From NCBI GenBank assembly GCA_046582115.1, contig JAYGFA010000095.1, positions 1 to 35,156 of the forward strand: 35,156 bases of DNA, written 5' to 3'. Source of the stretch: UBA11889 sp046582115 (GTDB lineage Bacteria; Pseudomonadota; Gammaproteobacteria; Pseudomonadales; Azotimanducaceae). A model generated the notes under the pieces. That model saw only the letters and a program-made list of their open reading frames with translations, ran no database searches and was not told the origin of the DNA. Shown one piece after another: positions 8,796 to 18,206 of the stretch. Position numbers and translations under genes: made by a program. How positions within the stretch are numbered: position 1 is the stretch's first letter; the number at the start of each line of letters is the position of its first letter.

Positions 8796-9112
8796 CAGCT
8801 ATGCATCTCGTCCGCCGTATCGACATCGAGACTGTCAAAGCGTCGCGATAACTGCAGCACGATCCCCAACGCTACCGCGACTTCGGCAGCGGCCAACGCC
8901 AAAATGAACATGAACATGATTTGCCCATCAGCTTCGGCCCAGCGAGCACCCGCCGCTACAAAGGCAAGACCGCACGCATTCATCATGACTTCAAGCGACA
9001 TCAACACAAACATCACATTTCGCCGGACCAGAACGCCGGTGAGTCCTATACAAAAGAGCGCCGCGGCCAAAACAAATACATGCTCGAGCGGAATCGACAA
9101 CGCGAAGTTCAA
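8795..9112 (-). CDS. nuoK: NADH-quinone oxidoreductase subunit K
   Basis: This is a three-helix membrane subunit of complex I related to MrpC, 105 residues. The two membrane glutamates needed for proton transfer in the family are visible as Glu41 (FVLMSLEVMMNACGLAFVAAG) and Glu77 (LALAAAEVAVALGIVLQLSR). It starts at the ATG at 9110-9112, overlapping the end of nuoJ by 4 bases, and ends one base into nuoL. Confidence 0.95.
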   Translation of the reverse strand: MNFALSIPLEHVFVLAAALFCIGLTGVLVRRNVMFVLMSLEVMMNACGLAFVAAGARWAEADGQIMFMFILALAAAEVAVALGIVLQLSRRFDSLDVDTADEMHS

Positions 9113-9618
9113 ACTTCCTCCCGCCGCTCAGATAGATAACGTCGTCCCAGGTGATACGCACCAACCAGAGCGGCGAGTAGTACAATCCCGGCAAGCTCCA
9201 CTGCCAAAAGATACGGCCCAAAAAGTTGCGTACCAACCGTCTTCGGTCCGACCATTGACCCCGCCGTCTGCGCAGGTTCACCACTCAGCGCATAGACCAG
9301 ACCTAAAAACAGGGGCACCGTAAGCAGGCATGGCAAAATCCACATGCTCGGGCGTAACCACGCGCTCTCGCGCGCGATCGCTCCTTTTCCAAGATTGAGC
9401 ATCATCACCACGAACAAAAACAGCACAACGATCGCCCCCGCGTAAATGATCACTTCCAGCGCCGCTGCAAACGGCGCCCCGAGCAAAAAGAAAATGACTG
9501 CAACTGACAGCAGCGAGACGATTAGATAAATGAGTGCGTGCGAAGCGTTCTTGCCGGTAACGACCAAGACGGTCGACGCCAAAGCAGTCACGGCAGCAAT
9601 GTAAAAAAGACTTTCCAT
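9109..9618 (-). CDS. nuoJ: NADH-quinone oxidoreductase subunit J
   Basis: This is a five-helix membrane subunit of complex I, 169 residues (E. coli 184). The conserved third helix, with its pi-bulge region, is seen in LEVIIYAGAIVVLFLFVVMM. The C-terminal helix runs through PYLLAVELAGIVLLAALVGA and ends in a charged tail. AAGGA lies almost against the ATG at 9616-9618, and the gene is separated from nuoI by 22 bases, one of the few real gaps in the operon. Confidence 0.94.
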   Translation of the reverse strand: MESLFYIAAVTALASTVLVVTGKNASHALIYLIVSLLSVAVIFFLLGAPFAAALEVIIYAGAIVVLFLFVVMMLNLGKGAIARESAWLRPSMWILPCLLTVPLFLGLVYALSGEPAQTAGSMVGPKTVGTQLFGPYLLAVELAGIVLLAALVGAYHLGRRYLSERREEV

Positions 9619-9640
9619 ATCCTTTGTGCGTTAGCGTTTA

Positions 9641-10180
9641 TTAGGGCAACAGACTCCGAACATTCGTCGGCGAAGCTTCGTTCTCTGCCTCACCTTTTTG
9701 TTTTCCGTGGATGGTTTTACCCGCCACATTCCAGAAGCTGTATCCAGGATATTTACCGGGACCACTGATAAGGAGGTGCTCCTTCTCATACACCATGTTG
9801 GTGCGATCGAATTCACACAACTCAAAGTCCGGTGTTAATTGAATGGCATAGGTGGGGCACGCCTCCTCGCAAAGGCCGCACATGATGCAACGCGAAAAGT
9901 TGATTCGAAAAAATTCTGGATACCAACGCCCATCCTCTTCTTTTTCGGTTTTCTGCAGGGCAATGCAATCGACAGGACAAGCGACCGCACACAAATTGCA
10001 AGCAACGCATCGTTCTTCACCGTCCGGGTCGCGCGTGAGTACGATGCGACCGCGGTATCTCGGCGCCTGATAGGGCATTTCTTCTGGGTATTGAACCGTT
10101 TCGCTACGCATCCCGAAAAGACGCCGAAACCCGGGTGTATGCTGCAAGATGGTCCAGATCGTTCGTAGTTGGCTAATCAT
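9641..10180 (-). CDS. nuoI: NADH-quinone oxidoreductase subunit I, 2x[4Fe-4S] ferredoxin-like
   Basis: This peripheral-arm subunit carries clusters N6a and N6b and passes electrons from NuoG towards NuoB. It has 179 residues. The two cysteine sets are complete: Cys58/61/64 with Cys68 in RCVACNLCAVACP, and Cys98/101/104 with Cys108 in RCIMCGLCEEACP. The N-terminal amphipathic region (about residues 1-30) fits the known contact with the membrane subunits. GGGGTG precedes the ATG, and nuoH ends 12 bases upstream. Confidence 0.96.
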   Translation of the reverse strand: MISQLRTIWTILQHTPGFRRLFGMRSETVQYPEEMPYQAPRYRGRIVLTRDPDGEERCVACNLCAVACPVDCIALQKTEKEEDGRWYPEFFRINFSRCIMCGLCEEACPTYAIQLTPDFELCEFDRTNMVYEKEHLLISGPGKYPGYSFWNVAGKTIHGKQKGEAENEASPTNVRSLLP

Positions 10181-10192
10181 GATTTTGCACCC

Positions 10193-11206
10193 CTAGCCCG
10201 TCCACAACATCCAAGCACCCGTTCCAAGTACGTTGACGAGTGACAAGGGCAGCAGAATTTTCCATCCCAACGACATCAGTTGGTCGTACCTCGGTCTCGG
10301 TATGGCAGCGCGCAACAGGATGAAAAAGTTAATGAACACAATAATTTTGGCAGCAAACACCGCCAATCCGACCAACGCCGACGCCAGTCCCGCTGGCACC
10401 AACGACTGCAACGCGGACGGTAACAACCAACCGCCGAAAAACAGCAAGACGATCATCGCCGACGTGATGATCAGCCCCAGGTATTCGGCCGCCATGATCA
10501 AGCCGAATTTCATGCCCGAATATTCGGTGTGGAATCCCGCGGTCAGTTCCTGTTCGGCTTCCGGTAAATCAAACGGCAGCCGATGGGTCTCGGCTAACCC
10601 GGCAAGCAGGAAAATCACGAACCCGACAAACTGTGGGCCAATATTCCACAAACCGGCTTGATCTTCGACGATGTCTAGCAAACTAAAGGACCCCGCCAGG
10701 ATAACAACACCCATCAGCGACAACGCCATAAAGACTTCGTACGTCACCATCTGAGCTGCGGCCCTGAGTCCGCCCAGCAGGGCGTACTTATTGTTGCTGG
10801 CAAATCCTGCCAAAAGCACGCCGTACACGGCGAGTGATGACATCGCTAGGAACCAAAGAACGGCAATATTGGAGTCGGTGATGATGAGCCCCGACTCACG
10901 CGGTGCCCAAGGTATGACGACATAAGCCATTAGCATCGATCCGGCAACGATGACGGGAGCCAGTACAAAAAAAAGACGGTCGCCGAAAGGCGGCACCCAG
11001 TCGTCTTTCGCTAACAGCTTGATCGCGTCCGCGATGGCCTGACCGAAACCGCCCGCCCACCGCCAAACGCGATTCGGCCCTTTTCGATCTTGCCACCAGC
11101 CGAGCAACCGTCGTTCCCACCAAACGAGTATCATCGCCGTCACCAGCGTGCCCACCGCAATCGGCAGAATCAGCACGTACGACCATATGTTGGGCGGGAG
11201 CTCCAT
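10193..11206 (-). CDS. nuoH: NADH-quinone oxidoreductase subunit H
   Basis: This membrane subunit forms the quinone chamber with NuoB and NuoD. It has 337 residues and about eight helices. Visible family features are the RKGPNRVWRW loop, AIADAIKLLAKDDWVPP, and the acidic E-channel loop AGLAETHRLPFDLPEAEQEL followed by FHTEYSGMKFGLIMAAEYLG. The ATG at 11204-11206 overlaps the nuoG stop by one base (TGATG). Confidence 0.96.
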   Translation of the reverse strand: MELPPNIWSYVLILPIAVGTLVTAMILVWWERRLLGWWQDRKGPNRVWRWAGGFGQAIADAIKLLAKDDWVPPFGDRLFFVLAPVIVAGSMLMAYVVIPWAPRESGLIITDSNIAVLWFLAMSSLAVYGVLLAGFASNNKYALLGGLRAAAQMVTYEVFMALSLMGVVILAGSFSLLDIVEDQAGLWNIGPQFVGFVIFLLAGLAETHRLPFDLPEAEQELTAGFHTEYSGMKFGLIMAAEYLGLIITSAMIVLLFFGGWLLPSALQSLVPAGLASALVGLAVFAAKIIVFINFFILLRAAIPRPRYDQLMSLGWKILLPLSLVNVLGTGAWMLWTG

Positions 11207-13953
11207 CAGCCTCTTGCAATTACGTCAGGATGGTCACCGGACCGTCGGACAAAGTCCGGATCAACGGATAAATCAATACGCCCCGCGGGTATCATAGGAA
11301 TGCCCGGAAGACCGTGAACGACACCGACCAATCCGGCCGGGATTCGGTCATCGATCCGGACTTCAAGACTTGCACCGAACCCAGGCCCCGAAATCCCCGC
11401 ACCGGCTTGAACGCCAAGCTTGTTGGCGTCGGCAACGTTGAGCAACGCAAACGGGGCAGGCATCCGCTCAATAATCGGCCACGAGGCATTGGAGAGTTCG
11501 TCGCTTCCAAAGATCGCGTATAGCGGGACGACCAGGAAAGCTTCGGTAGCAACAAATGCATCCGGTACCTCTCGAAATTTCGCTGCCCGGGACGCATTGT
11601 CCGATGCAGATTCGGGCTTGACCAATAGCGCGCCCGGATCGCCGCCCATGAGCGCCCCGCCCACCTCCTGCTGAAACTTAAATACCGACTGATTGGAATT
11701 CCATCCCGGCGACCACACGAACGGCACCGCAGCTCCGTCTTGTTTGCCGATATTTTGTCCTTCCATTGAATAATTGAACGGCGTTTCATCATCGACCGTC
11801 GCTTTCGGTTCATGAACCGATATTTGGGCTCGCATCGCGGTGCGTCCACTGTATCGATGCGGTTGACGTGGAATCCTGGCGCCGCCTTCAACGCGATAGT
11901 GCGGCGGCGGAGATATGGTAGCGAGAGCTGCATAGGCGACCGTTGCACATTCTTCAATGACGTCGTTGATGTTGGCCCAGCCAGTACCTTTTGAGTCGAT
12001 CGCAGCGGAAACGTCACTGATCCAACGCCAGGCCGGCCGAATATCGTCATCGGGCTCAAAAACCTGATAGAACCGTTGCGCCCGGGTTTCGTAATTGACG
12101 TAGGTCCCCGTACTCTCGGCGTAGGTCGAAGCCGGCAGCAAAACGTCAGCGTGTTCAGCTGTTTTGTTTTCTAGACTATCGAGCACCAGCATGTGCGATG
12201 CGTTGCAGGCAGCGGTTACCGTTTCTGCATCAGCCCGTCGGTATAAATCGTTCTCAAGTACGACGGCATGGTTGCCACTGGCCATGGCGTTCAGCGCATC
12301 GGTCATCGACAGTCCGCCACCAAGCATCGCAACCCCGTAACTGTTAGCTTCTAAGGGTGATAACAACAGCGCCGGATCGGATCCTTTCGCCTTTAACGCC
12401 CACGCCACGTTCGCAGCAGCGCGCAACACGTCCGCGTCTCCCGTGCCGGTTCCCGATACGATGAGGGGTCGTTTAGCCGAACCGAGCGCCGCAATCACCT
12501 GGCGCGAAAAGTCGACCCCGGCGGCAGACAGTTCGACGCCGGCTGCCGCGTACATCGGATCAATCTCATGGGCGATTGCCGCACCCACGCGAGCGATCTC
12601 TTGTGGGGCACCGCCGAACGTCGCCGACGCCACATCATCGACGCGCGTTGTCGCAACCGACGCAATAAACAGTGGGCTCAACGCTTGTTGCGCATGGCTC
12701 CGGACGCCAGCATCTTGCCAGTCTGGAATCCCTGCCTCCTCAGCCATCGAGAACGACTCGGCACGCACCGCCTGCCGCACGGCCAAGGCAATTCGCGGTG
12801 CCGTGTTCAGTATATCCTCTCCCAGAATGACGATCACATCGGCTGCTTCGACATCGGTGAGCGAGGGCGTGCGGGCGCCGCCTTCGCGTTGAATGGATAA
12901 GGCGAGTTCCACCAGCATTGCCTCGTTATCACCAAGTCCCGTACAAAAACGCTCCTCCCCAACCAATTTTTTAAGTGCGTAATTAGCTTCAAAACTTGCT
13001 CGAGGCGAGCCGATGCCAATGGCACCAACTGCAACCAACTTCGCGGCTTCGACGATGGCATTCGACCCACCGCTTGCTTCAAAAACACCATCCTCGGCAC
13101 GGATCCCGGCGTGTCGGATTCGTTGGTCACTGTTAATAAAGTGCGACCCAAAACGGCCTCGATCGCACAAAAAATAGCCGTTTATTTCGCCGTGATATCG
13201 ATTTTGAACGCGATTCAGAACGCCATACCGTTCGCTCGGGAAAACGTTACAACCAACAGCGCAACCCGGGCAGACAGAGGGTGCTGACTGGAGGTCCCAT
13301 TTGCGCGTGTAGTGCGTAGTAAAAGGTTTGTCGGTGAATACCCCTGTCGGGCAAACCTCGACCAGATTTCCCGAAAACTCGCTCTCCAGCGGGCCATCGT
13401 CAGAACGTCCAAAGTACATGCGGCTACGTGAGCCAAACGCGGACAGGTCGGTGCCACCGGCGTAGTCGCGATAGTAGCGTACACACCGGTAACACGTAAT
13501 ACAGCGATTCATTTCGTGGCCGATGAACGGTCCGAGATTCTGGTTCTCCCAGGTCTGCTTGCTGCCACGGTATCTGCGCACGGAGTGTCCCGTCATCACG
13601 GTCATATCTTGTAAATGACACTCGCCCCCTTCCTCACAAACAGGACAATCGTGCGGATGATTCTGCATTAACCACTCAATAACTGATTTGCGAAAATCGG
13701 CTGCTTGTGGGGCCGCGATGGAGATCCGCATGCCATCGACTACGTCGGTCATGCACGCCATGCCGAGTCGACCCCGTTGGTCGCCCTCGTCCGCGTATTG
13801 AATGATCGCGCACTGCCGACACGCTCCAACCGAGCCCATCGCTGGATGCCAACAGAAATAGGGGAGATTTAAGTGTTGCGATAACACCGCGTGAAGCAGA
13901 TTTTGGCCTTCTTCGACCTCGTACGACTGCCCGTCGACGCTAATCGTTGCCAC
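11206..13953 (-). CDS. nuoG: NADH-quinone oxidoreductase subunit G, with N7 cluster motif
   Basis: This is the largest peripheral subunit, 915 residues, which relays electrons through several Fe-S clusters. The ligands are all present: [2Fe-2S] Cys34/45/48/67; N5 His99/Cys103/Cys106/Cys112; N4 Cys151/154/157/201; and an extra C-x2-C-x3-C-x27-C set at Cys228/231/235/263, the N7 cluster found in only some bacteria. As far as I recall, the numbering equals that of E. coli NuoG. The rest is a molybdopterin-oxidoreductase-like domain without a cofactor role. It starts with GTG at 13951-13953 and overlaps nuoF by 14 bases. The C-terminal third is less conserved and I cannot annotate it further. Confidence 0.95.
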   Translation of the reverse strand: MATISVDGQSYEVEEGQNLLHAVLSQHLNLPYFCWHPAMGSVGACRQCAIIQYADEGDQRGRLGMACMTDVVDGMRISIAAPQAADFRKSVIEWLMQNHPHDCPVCEEGGECHLQDMTVMTGHSVRRYRGSKQTWENQNLGPFIGHEMNRCITCYRCVRYYRDYAGGTDLSAFGSRSRMYFGRSDDGPLESEFSGNLVEVCPTGVFTDKPFTTHYTRKWDLQSAPSVCPGCAVGCNVFPSERYGVLNRVQNRYHGEINGYFLCDRGRFGSHFINSDQRIRHAGIRAEDGVFEASGGSNAIVEAAKLVAVGAIGIGSPRASFEANYALKKLVGEERFCTGLGDNEAMLVELALSIQREGGARTPSLTDVEAADVIVILGEDILNTAPRIALAVRQAVRAESFSMAEEAGIPDWQDAGVRSHAQQALSPLFIASVATTRVDDVASATFGGAPQEIARVGAAIAHEIDPMYAAAGVELSAAGVDFSRQVIAALGSAKRPLIVSGTGTGDADVLRAAANVAWALKAKGSDPALLLSPLEANSYGVAMLGGGLSMTDALNAMASGNHAVVLENDLYRRADAETVTAACNASHMLVLDSLENKTAEHADVLLPASTYAESTGTYVNYETRAQRFYQVFEPDDDIRPAWRWISDVSAAIDSKGTGWANINDVIEECATVAYAALATISPPPHYRVEGGARIPRQPHRYSGRTAMRAQISVHEPKATVDDETPFNYSMEGQNIGKQDGAAVPFVWSPGWNSNQSVFKFQQEVGGALMGGDPGALLVKPESASDNASRAAKFREVPDAFVATEAFLVVPLYAIFGSDELSNASWPIIERMPAPFALLNVADANKLGVQAGAGISGPGFGASLEVRIDDRIPAGLVGVVHGLPGIPMIPAGRIDLSVDPDFVRRSGDHPDVIARG

Positions 13954-15256
13954 TACGAACGCCCCCGTGATACGGACACTTGCCAGTCCGAATGTGCTCT
14001 TCGAAATCGTCTCGAAAATATTTTAGAGCGGATTGCAGTGGTTCAATCGCGCCAGTCGCGTGTAGACAAAATGTATTTCCCGGCGCGCCAATAAATTGCG
14101 CGTTGCGATCGAGGACCTCTAAATCCCCTTCTTGGCCACGACCTTCTTCAATATCGACAAGCAGTGCTTCGAGCCACGGCAAGCCTTCACGGCACGGTGT
14201 ACAAAAACCACACGATTCCTGCGCGAAAAAGTGTTGCAAGTTACGCGACATGTCGACTGGGCAAATGGAGTTATCCATGAGAATCATGGTGCCCGTGCCC
14301 ATACGGCTGCCAGCCGCTTGAATGGTGCCGTAATCCATTGCTAAGTCGAAATGTTCTTCCACCAAAAAGTCGGTAGAAGCACCGCCGGGGAGAACGCCCC
14401 TCAGCTCAAACCCTTCAAGCATGCCTCCGGCATGCTGCTCAACCAGTTCTCGAATCGGCGTGCCGATAGGTAATTCCCATAATCCCGGACGGTTGACCCG
14501 ACCGGAAACCCCGTAAATCTTGGTCCCAGCTTCGTCCGTCAGACCCAGGCCTTGGTACCACTCAACACCTTTTCGCACGATCCCCGGGACATTACAAAAC
14601 GTCTCGACGTTGTTAACAATCGTAGGTCTTCCCCAGGCTCCGCTTGCCGGCGGAAACGGCGGCTTGGTTCGCGGTTGCCCGCGTTTACCTTCGAGTGCGT
14701 TCAGCAACGCCGTTTCTTCACCACAAATATAGCGCCCGCCTGAGCTGTGAATACGTAAGTCAAGATTGAAATCAGTACCAAAAATACCGCGCCCCAAAAA
14801 ACCACGCGCCGTCGCGTCCGCAATTGCCTCTACCAAGCGCTGATAGGGTCGATGGTATTCGCCGCGTAGAAAGATATATGCCTTCTCTGCTTGAATCGCG
14901 TACGCGCCAATGATCATTCCTTCAATCAATATGTGCGGGTTGTGCTCCAAGAGGAAACGGTCCTTGAATGTGCCGGGTTCCATTTCATCTGCATTACAGA
15001 CGAGGTATTTGGGTCCCTCTCCTGCCGCATCACCTTGAGGGACGAAACTCCATTTCATGCCAGTCGGAAAACCAGCACCGCCTCGACCCCTCAGATTCGC
15101 GTCTTTCACTAAACCGACGATTTCTTCAGGGCTCATTGAGGTCAACGCTTTGCGTGCCCCGTCATATCCCTGCCCGGCTTCATAGGCGTTTAGGTCGACG
15201 AACCCACCTATCTCTTCGACTCGACCTAAAAGGGGCTTGGTGTCCAACAACGACAC
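13940..15256 (-). CDS. nuoF: NADH-quinone oxidoreductase subunit F (FMN, NADH site)
   Basis: This subunit binds NADH, FMN and the [4Fe-4S] cluster N3, and is where electrons enter complex I. It has 438 residues. The glycine-rich site GRGGAGFPTGMKW is at residues 57-69, CNADEMEPGTFKDR follows at 87-100, an SLBB-like region lies around 245-335, and the N3 ligands are Cys349/352/355 (CGFCTPC) and Cys397. The start is GTG at 15254-15256, sharing a base with the nuoE stop (TAGTG). The sequence has EMEPG where ESEPG is usual, a small change next to the flavin loop. Confidence 0.96.
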   Translation of the reverse strand: MSLLDTKPLLGRVEEIGGFVDLNAYEAGQGYDGARKALTSMSPEEIVGLVKDANLRGRGGAGFPTGMKWSFVPQGDAAGEGPKYLVCNADEMEPGTFKDRFLLEHNPHILIEGMIIGAYAIQAEKAYIFLRGEYHRPYQRLVEAIADATARGFLGRGIFGTDFNLDLRIHSSGGRYICGEETALLNALEGKRGQPRTKPPFPPASGAWGRPTIVNNVETFCNVPGIVRKGVEWYQGLGLTDEAGTKIYGVSGRVNRPGLWELPIGTPIRELVEQHAGGMLEGFELRGVLPGGASTDFLVEEHFDLAMDYGTIQAAGSRMGTGTMILMDNSICPVDMSRNLQHFFAQESCGFCTPCREGLPWLEALLVDIEEGRGQEGDLEVLDRNAQFIGAPGNTFCLHATGAIEPLQSALKYFRDDFEEHIRTGKCPYHGGVRSGND

Positions 15257-15744
15257 TAGTTGAACCTCCCGAAAATTTCCCGCAGACGCCCGGCGGTTAC
15301 GTTTTCGATGAGTTCATCATCAATCATCATCGTCGGCGCTTTATCACAGGCCCCTAAACAGACGATCGGCAGTAGGGTGAAGCGGTCATCCTCGGTCGTT
15401 CCCCCGAATGCGATACCGAGCTGCTCCTGGATCGCCTTCCCGAGTCCATCCGCTCCCATGACATAACAAGAGACGCTGTCACACACCATCACGACGTGGC
15501 GACCTACGGGTTGGCGGAAGATCAAATTGTAGAATGTAGCGATGCTATCCAGCGCATCGGAAGACATCCCCAACAGCCGGGCGATGGCGTGGAGACTCTG
15601 GTCAGACACCCAGCCACGGTGCTTCTGGACAATTATCAACGCTTCAATAGCCGCTGATTCGCGGTCGGGAAGATGCTCGATCTCCGCCTCGATTTCGCCG
15701 ATTTCTTCGCCCGATAACACTCGAACCAGTTCGACTTCGCTCAT
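15256..15744 (-). CDS. nuoE: NADH-quinone oxidoreductase subunit E, [2Fe-2S]
   Basis: This thioredoxin-fold subunit partners NuoF and carries cluster N1a. It has 162 residues. The ligands are Cys88 and Cys93 (CDSVSC) and Cys129 and Cys133 (CLGAC), matching the family spacing. The ATG at 15742-15744 overlaps the nuoCD stop (ATGA) and begins the conserved region. The reading frame is open upstream to 15918, but that part lies inside nuoCD in another frame and does not look like NuoE. Confidence 0.95.
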   Translation of the reverse strand: MSEVELVRVLSGEEIGEIEAEIEHLPDRESAAIEALIIVQKHRGWVSDQSLHAIARLLGMSSDALDSIATFYNLIFRQPVGRHVVMVCDSVSCYVMGADGLGKAIQEQLGIAFGGTTEDDRFTLLPIVCLGACDKAPTMMIDDELIENVTAGRLREIFGRFN

Positions 15745-17516
15745 CGGTCGACGTCTGACATAACGAAATCGATACTCGCAATGATAGCTATGAGATCCGA
15801 AACCATAAATCCGTTGCTGATCACAGGAATCTGCTGCAGCGCGGGGAACGATGGCGTCCGAATACGCGTGCGATACGACATCGTGCCTCCATCCGAAATC
15901 GAGTAGTACGCATTCCACCCGGTCCTCGCCTCAACAATGGTCGACGATTCACCAGGCGGGATCACGGGTCCCCAACTGACGTTTAGAAAGTGATGAATCA
16001 ACGTCTCGATATCCTGCATGGTGCGCTCCTTGGGAGGAGGCGTCGTTAGACGGTGATCCGCTTTGTACGGCCCGGAAGGCATGTTCTCGGCGCACTGTCG
16101 AATGATCTTTAAACTCTCACGAATCTCATCCACCCGCACACGGCAGCGATCATACGTATCACCGTTGGCTGCCATCGGGACCTCGAAGTCGAACTGATCG
16201 TACATGCTGTAAGGGCGCTTCTTGCGTAAATCCCAGTCACTGCCGGTAGCACGCAGCGAAGGTCCGGTAATGCCCCACTCCAGCCCTTCTGCCGTGTTGT
16301 ATGCGCCGATTCCTTTAGTCCGACGTTGCAAGATGCTGTTTTGCATTGTCATTTTTTCGTAATGATCGAGCCGTTTCGGCAGGTAGTTGCAAAAGTCCAG
16401 CACCATCGCATCCCAACCATCGGGAAGATCTTGGCAAACACCGCCGATGCGGAACCAGCTGGGATGCATGCGGCCACCCGTAATCGCTTCAATGATTGAG
16501 AACAGACGTTCACGATCGGCAAACATATAAAACACCGGTGACATCTGCCCTACGTCCTGTGCGAACGTCCCGTAGAAGAGCAAATGGCTAGCAACCCGAA
16601 ACAACTCCACCAGCATCACGCGGATGACCTGGGCGCGTTCCGGCACTTCTATGCCGGCCATGTTTTCGACATTCATTACGTAGGGAAAGTTGTTGATCAC
16701 CCCGCCCAAATAATCGACGCGATCGGTGTAGGGAATGTACGTGTGCCAGGTCTGACGCTCGGACATTTTTTCCTGCGCGCGGTGGTGGTATCCGATGTCG
16801 GGTACCGCTTGCACGATGACCTCGCCATCAAGCTGTAAAGCAATACGAAACACACCATGCACGCTAGGGTGATTCGGACCCAAATTAAGGAACATGAAGT
16901 CCGTATGTTTCGCGCCCGTGTTCATCCCCCACTCCTCAGGAACAAACTTCAGCGCCTCTTGTTGCGCCCTTTGAAATTCTGGCGTCATCTCGAACGGGTC
17001 CATCTCGGTCGCTCGGGCCGGATGTTCCTTTCGCAACGGGTGTCCCTCCCAAAGAGGCGGCGTCAAAATTCGACGCAGGTTTGGATGGTCCTCAAAGTCG
17101 ATTCCAAACATGTCGAACGCCTCACGTTCATACCAGTTGGCCACTGGATAGATCGACGAAACGCTCTTAACACGGTTGTCCGTTTCAGACAGCGGAACTT
17201 TAATTCTTATGTCGTTATTTCCCGACAGCGAAATCAGGTGATAAAAGACCGAGAAGTCGGAATCCGGTTGATCTCCGCGGTGCTGACGTACCCGTTCGTC
17301 GATCGCAGAGACATCAAACAGCAATTCGTACGGTTCGTGCACCTCGCCCTTAAGAAACCTGAGGACCGATTGGATCTCGTCGCGAGGAACCCAAATCGTC
17401 GGTATGTTATCTGCCGTTTCTTGAATGGTGCAGTTTTCGGCACCTACTTTGGTAATGAGATCATCAACCACGGTCGTCACAGGAATCTCTGTCGTTGATT
17501 TAGCTACTTCAGACAC
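15741..17516 (-). CDS. nuoC: NADH-quinone oxidoreductase fused subunit C/D
   Basis: A natural fusion of NuoC (about residues 1-190) and NuoD (about 200-591), as in many Gammaproteobacteria (E. coli about 596-600). The C part has the 30-kDa subunit signature around EREAFDMFGIDFEDHPNLRR and GHPLRKEHP. The D part has GPNHPSVHG with His216 and His220, and YTDRVDYL with Tyr263, the quinone-site region. It ends in the family's IRTPSFPALQ... DLIAIIASIDFVMSDVDR tail. The start is GTG at 17514-17516, 3 bases after the nuoB stop; the ribosome-binding site is weak, so coupling to nuoB is likely. Also called nuoCD. Confidence 0.95.
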   Translation of the reverse strand: MSEVAKSTTEIPVTTVVDDLITKVGAENCTIQETADNIPTIWVPRDEIQSVLRFLKGEVHEPYELLFDVSAIDERVRQHRGDQPDSDFSVFYHLISLSGNNDIRIKVPLSETDNRVKSVSSIYPVANWYEREAFDMFGIDFEDHPNLRRILTPPLWEGHPLRKEHPARATEMDPFEMTPEFQRAQQEALKFVPEEWGMNTGAKHTDFMFLNLGPNHPSVHGVFRIALQLDGEVIVQAVPDIGYHHRAQEKMSERQTWHTYIPYTDRVDYLGGVINNFPYVMNVENMAGIEVPERAQVIRVMLVELFRVASHLLFYGTFAQDVGQMSPVFYMFADRERLFSIIEAITGGRMHPSWFRIGGVCQDLPDGWDAMVLDFCNYLPKRLDHYEKMTMQNSILQRRTKGIGAYNTAEGLEWGITGPSLRATGSDWDLRKKRPYSMYDQFDFEVPMAANGDTYDRCRVRVDEIRESLKIIRQCAENMPSGPYKADHRLTTPPPKERTMQDIETLIHHFLNVSWGPVIPPGESSTIVEARTGWNAYYSISDGGTMSYRTRIRTPSFPALQQIPVISNGFMVSDLIAIIASIDFVMSDVDR

Positions 17517-17519
17517 TTC

Positions 17520-18206
17520 TTAGCTACCGCGCTTCTTCCCCAATCGTTCCGTCGTCAGCGGTGCGTCCCCGACGGTCGTTGGCTCCGCAAGATTCGTGGC
17601 TTTCATCCGCTCGGGTGTGTGCTTGTCTCGTTGACTGGGGTCGTACTTCGACACGCTATCATCGTTTCCGATCATCCATGACAGCGGCCGCTCGGTGTTT
17701 TTCACTGACTCTTGCAACAACGTCAAGCCCTGCATAAATGCCTCTGGACGCGGAGGGCAACCGGGCACGTAGACGTCCACCGGCAGAAATTTATCCACTC
17801 CTTGAACTACGCTGTAGACGTCAAACATTCCGCCCGAGTTGGCGCACGAGCCCATCGAAATAACCCAGCGCGGTTCTAGCAACTGTTCGTAGAGGTGCTG
17901 GAGAACCGGTGCCATTTTCCGAAACACGGTGCCCGAAACCACGATCAAGTCAGCCTGGCGAGGAGAAGCCCGTATGACCTCCGCTCCAAACCGAGAGATG
18001 TCGTGTCGTGAGGTAAAACTAGTAGCCATTTCCACGTAGCAACAAGACAGACCAAAATTGAACGGCCAGATTGAGTTCGACCGGCCCCACGCCACAAGAT
18101 CTTGAAGTTTGACGGTCAAAAATCCCTTCGCGGCATCCTCGATGTAGGCGTCTTCGACCGGTTTCATCGACGCGCCCGGTTCAGTTTTAATCAGCCGCCA
18201 CTCCAT
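17520..18206 (-). CDS. nuoB: NADH-quinone oxidoreductase subunit B, [4Fe-4S] N2
   Basis: This subunit holds cluster N2, the last electron carrier before quinone. It has 228 residues (E. coli 220). The ligands are Cys55 and Cys56 in FGLSCCYVEM, Cys121 in MGSCANSGG and Cys150 in PGCPPRPEA. After about residue 185 a polar C-terminal extension runs through RMKATNLAEP, similar to the E. coli tail. The ATG at 18204-18206 shares a base with the nuoA stop (TAATG). Confidence 0.96.
   Translation of the reverse strand: MEWRLIKTEPGASMKPVEDAYIEDAAKGFLTVKLQDLVAWGRSNSIWPFNFGLSCCYVEMATSFTSRHDISRFGAEVIRASPRQADLIVVSGTVFRKMAPVLQHLYEQLLEPRWVISMGSCANSGGMFDVYSVVQGVDKFLPVDVYVPGCPPRPEAFMQGLTLLQESVKNTERPLSWMIGNDDSVSKYDPSQRDKHTPERMKATNLAEPTTVGDAPLTTERLGKKRGS

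Noticed and set aside
11292..12059. 255-codon minus-strand ORF inside nuoG in another frame
   Set aside because: nuoG is clearly the coding frame here; the alternative is Arg-rich and unlike any family.
16857..17498. 213-codon plus-strand ORF opposite nuoCD
   Set aside because: It is the complement of conserved NuoC sequence, with no ribosome-binding site or recognisable domain.
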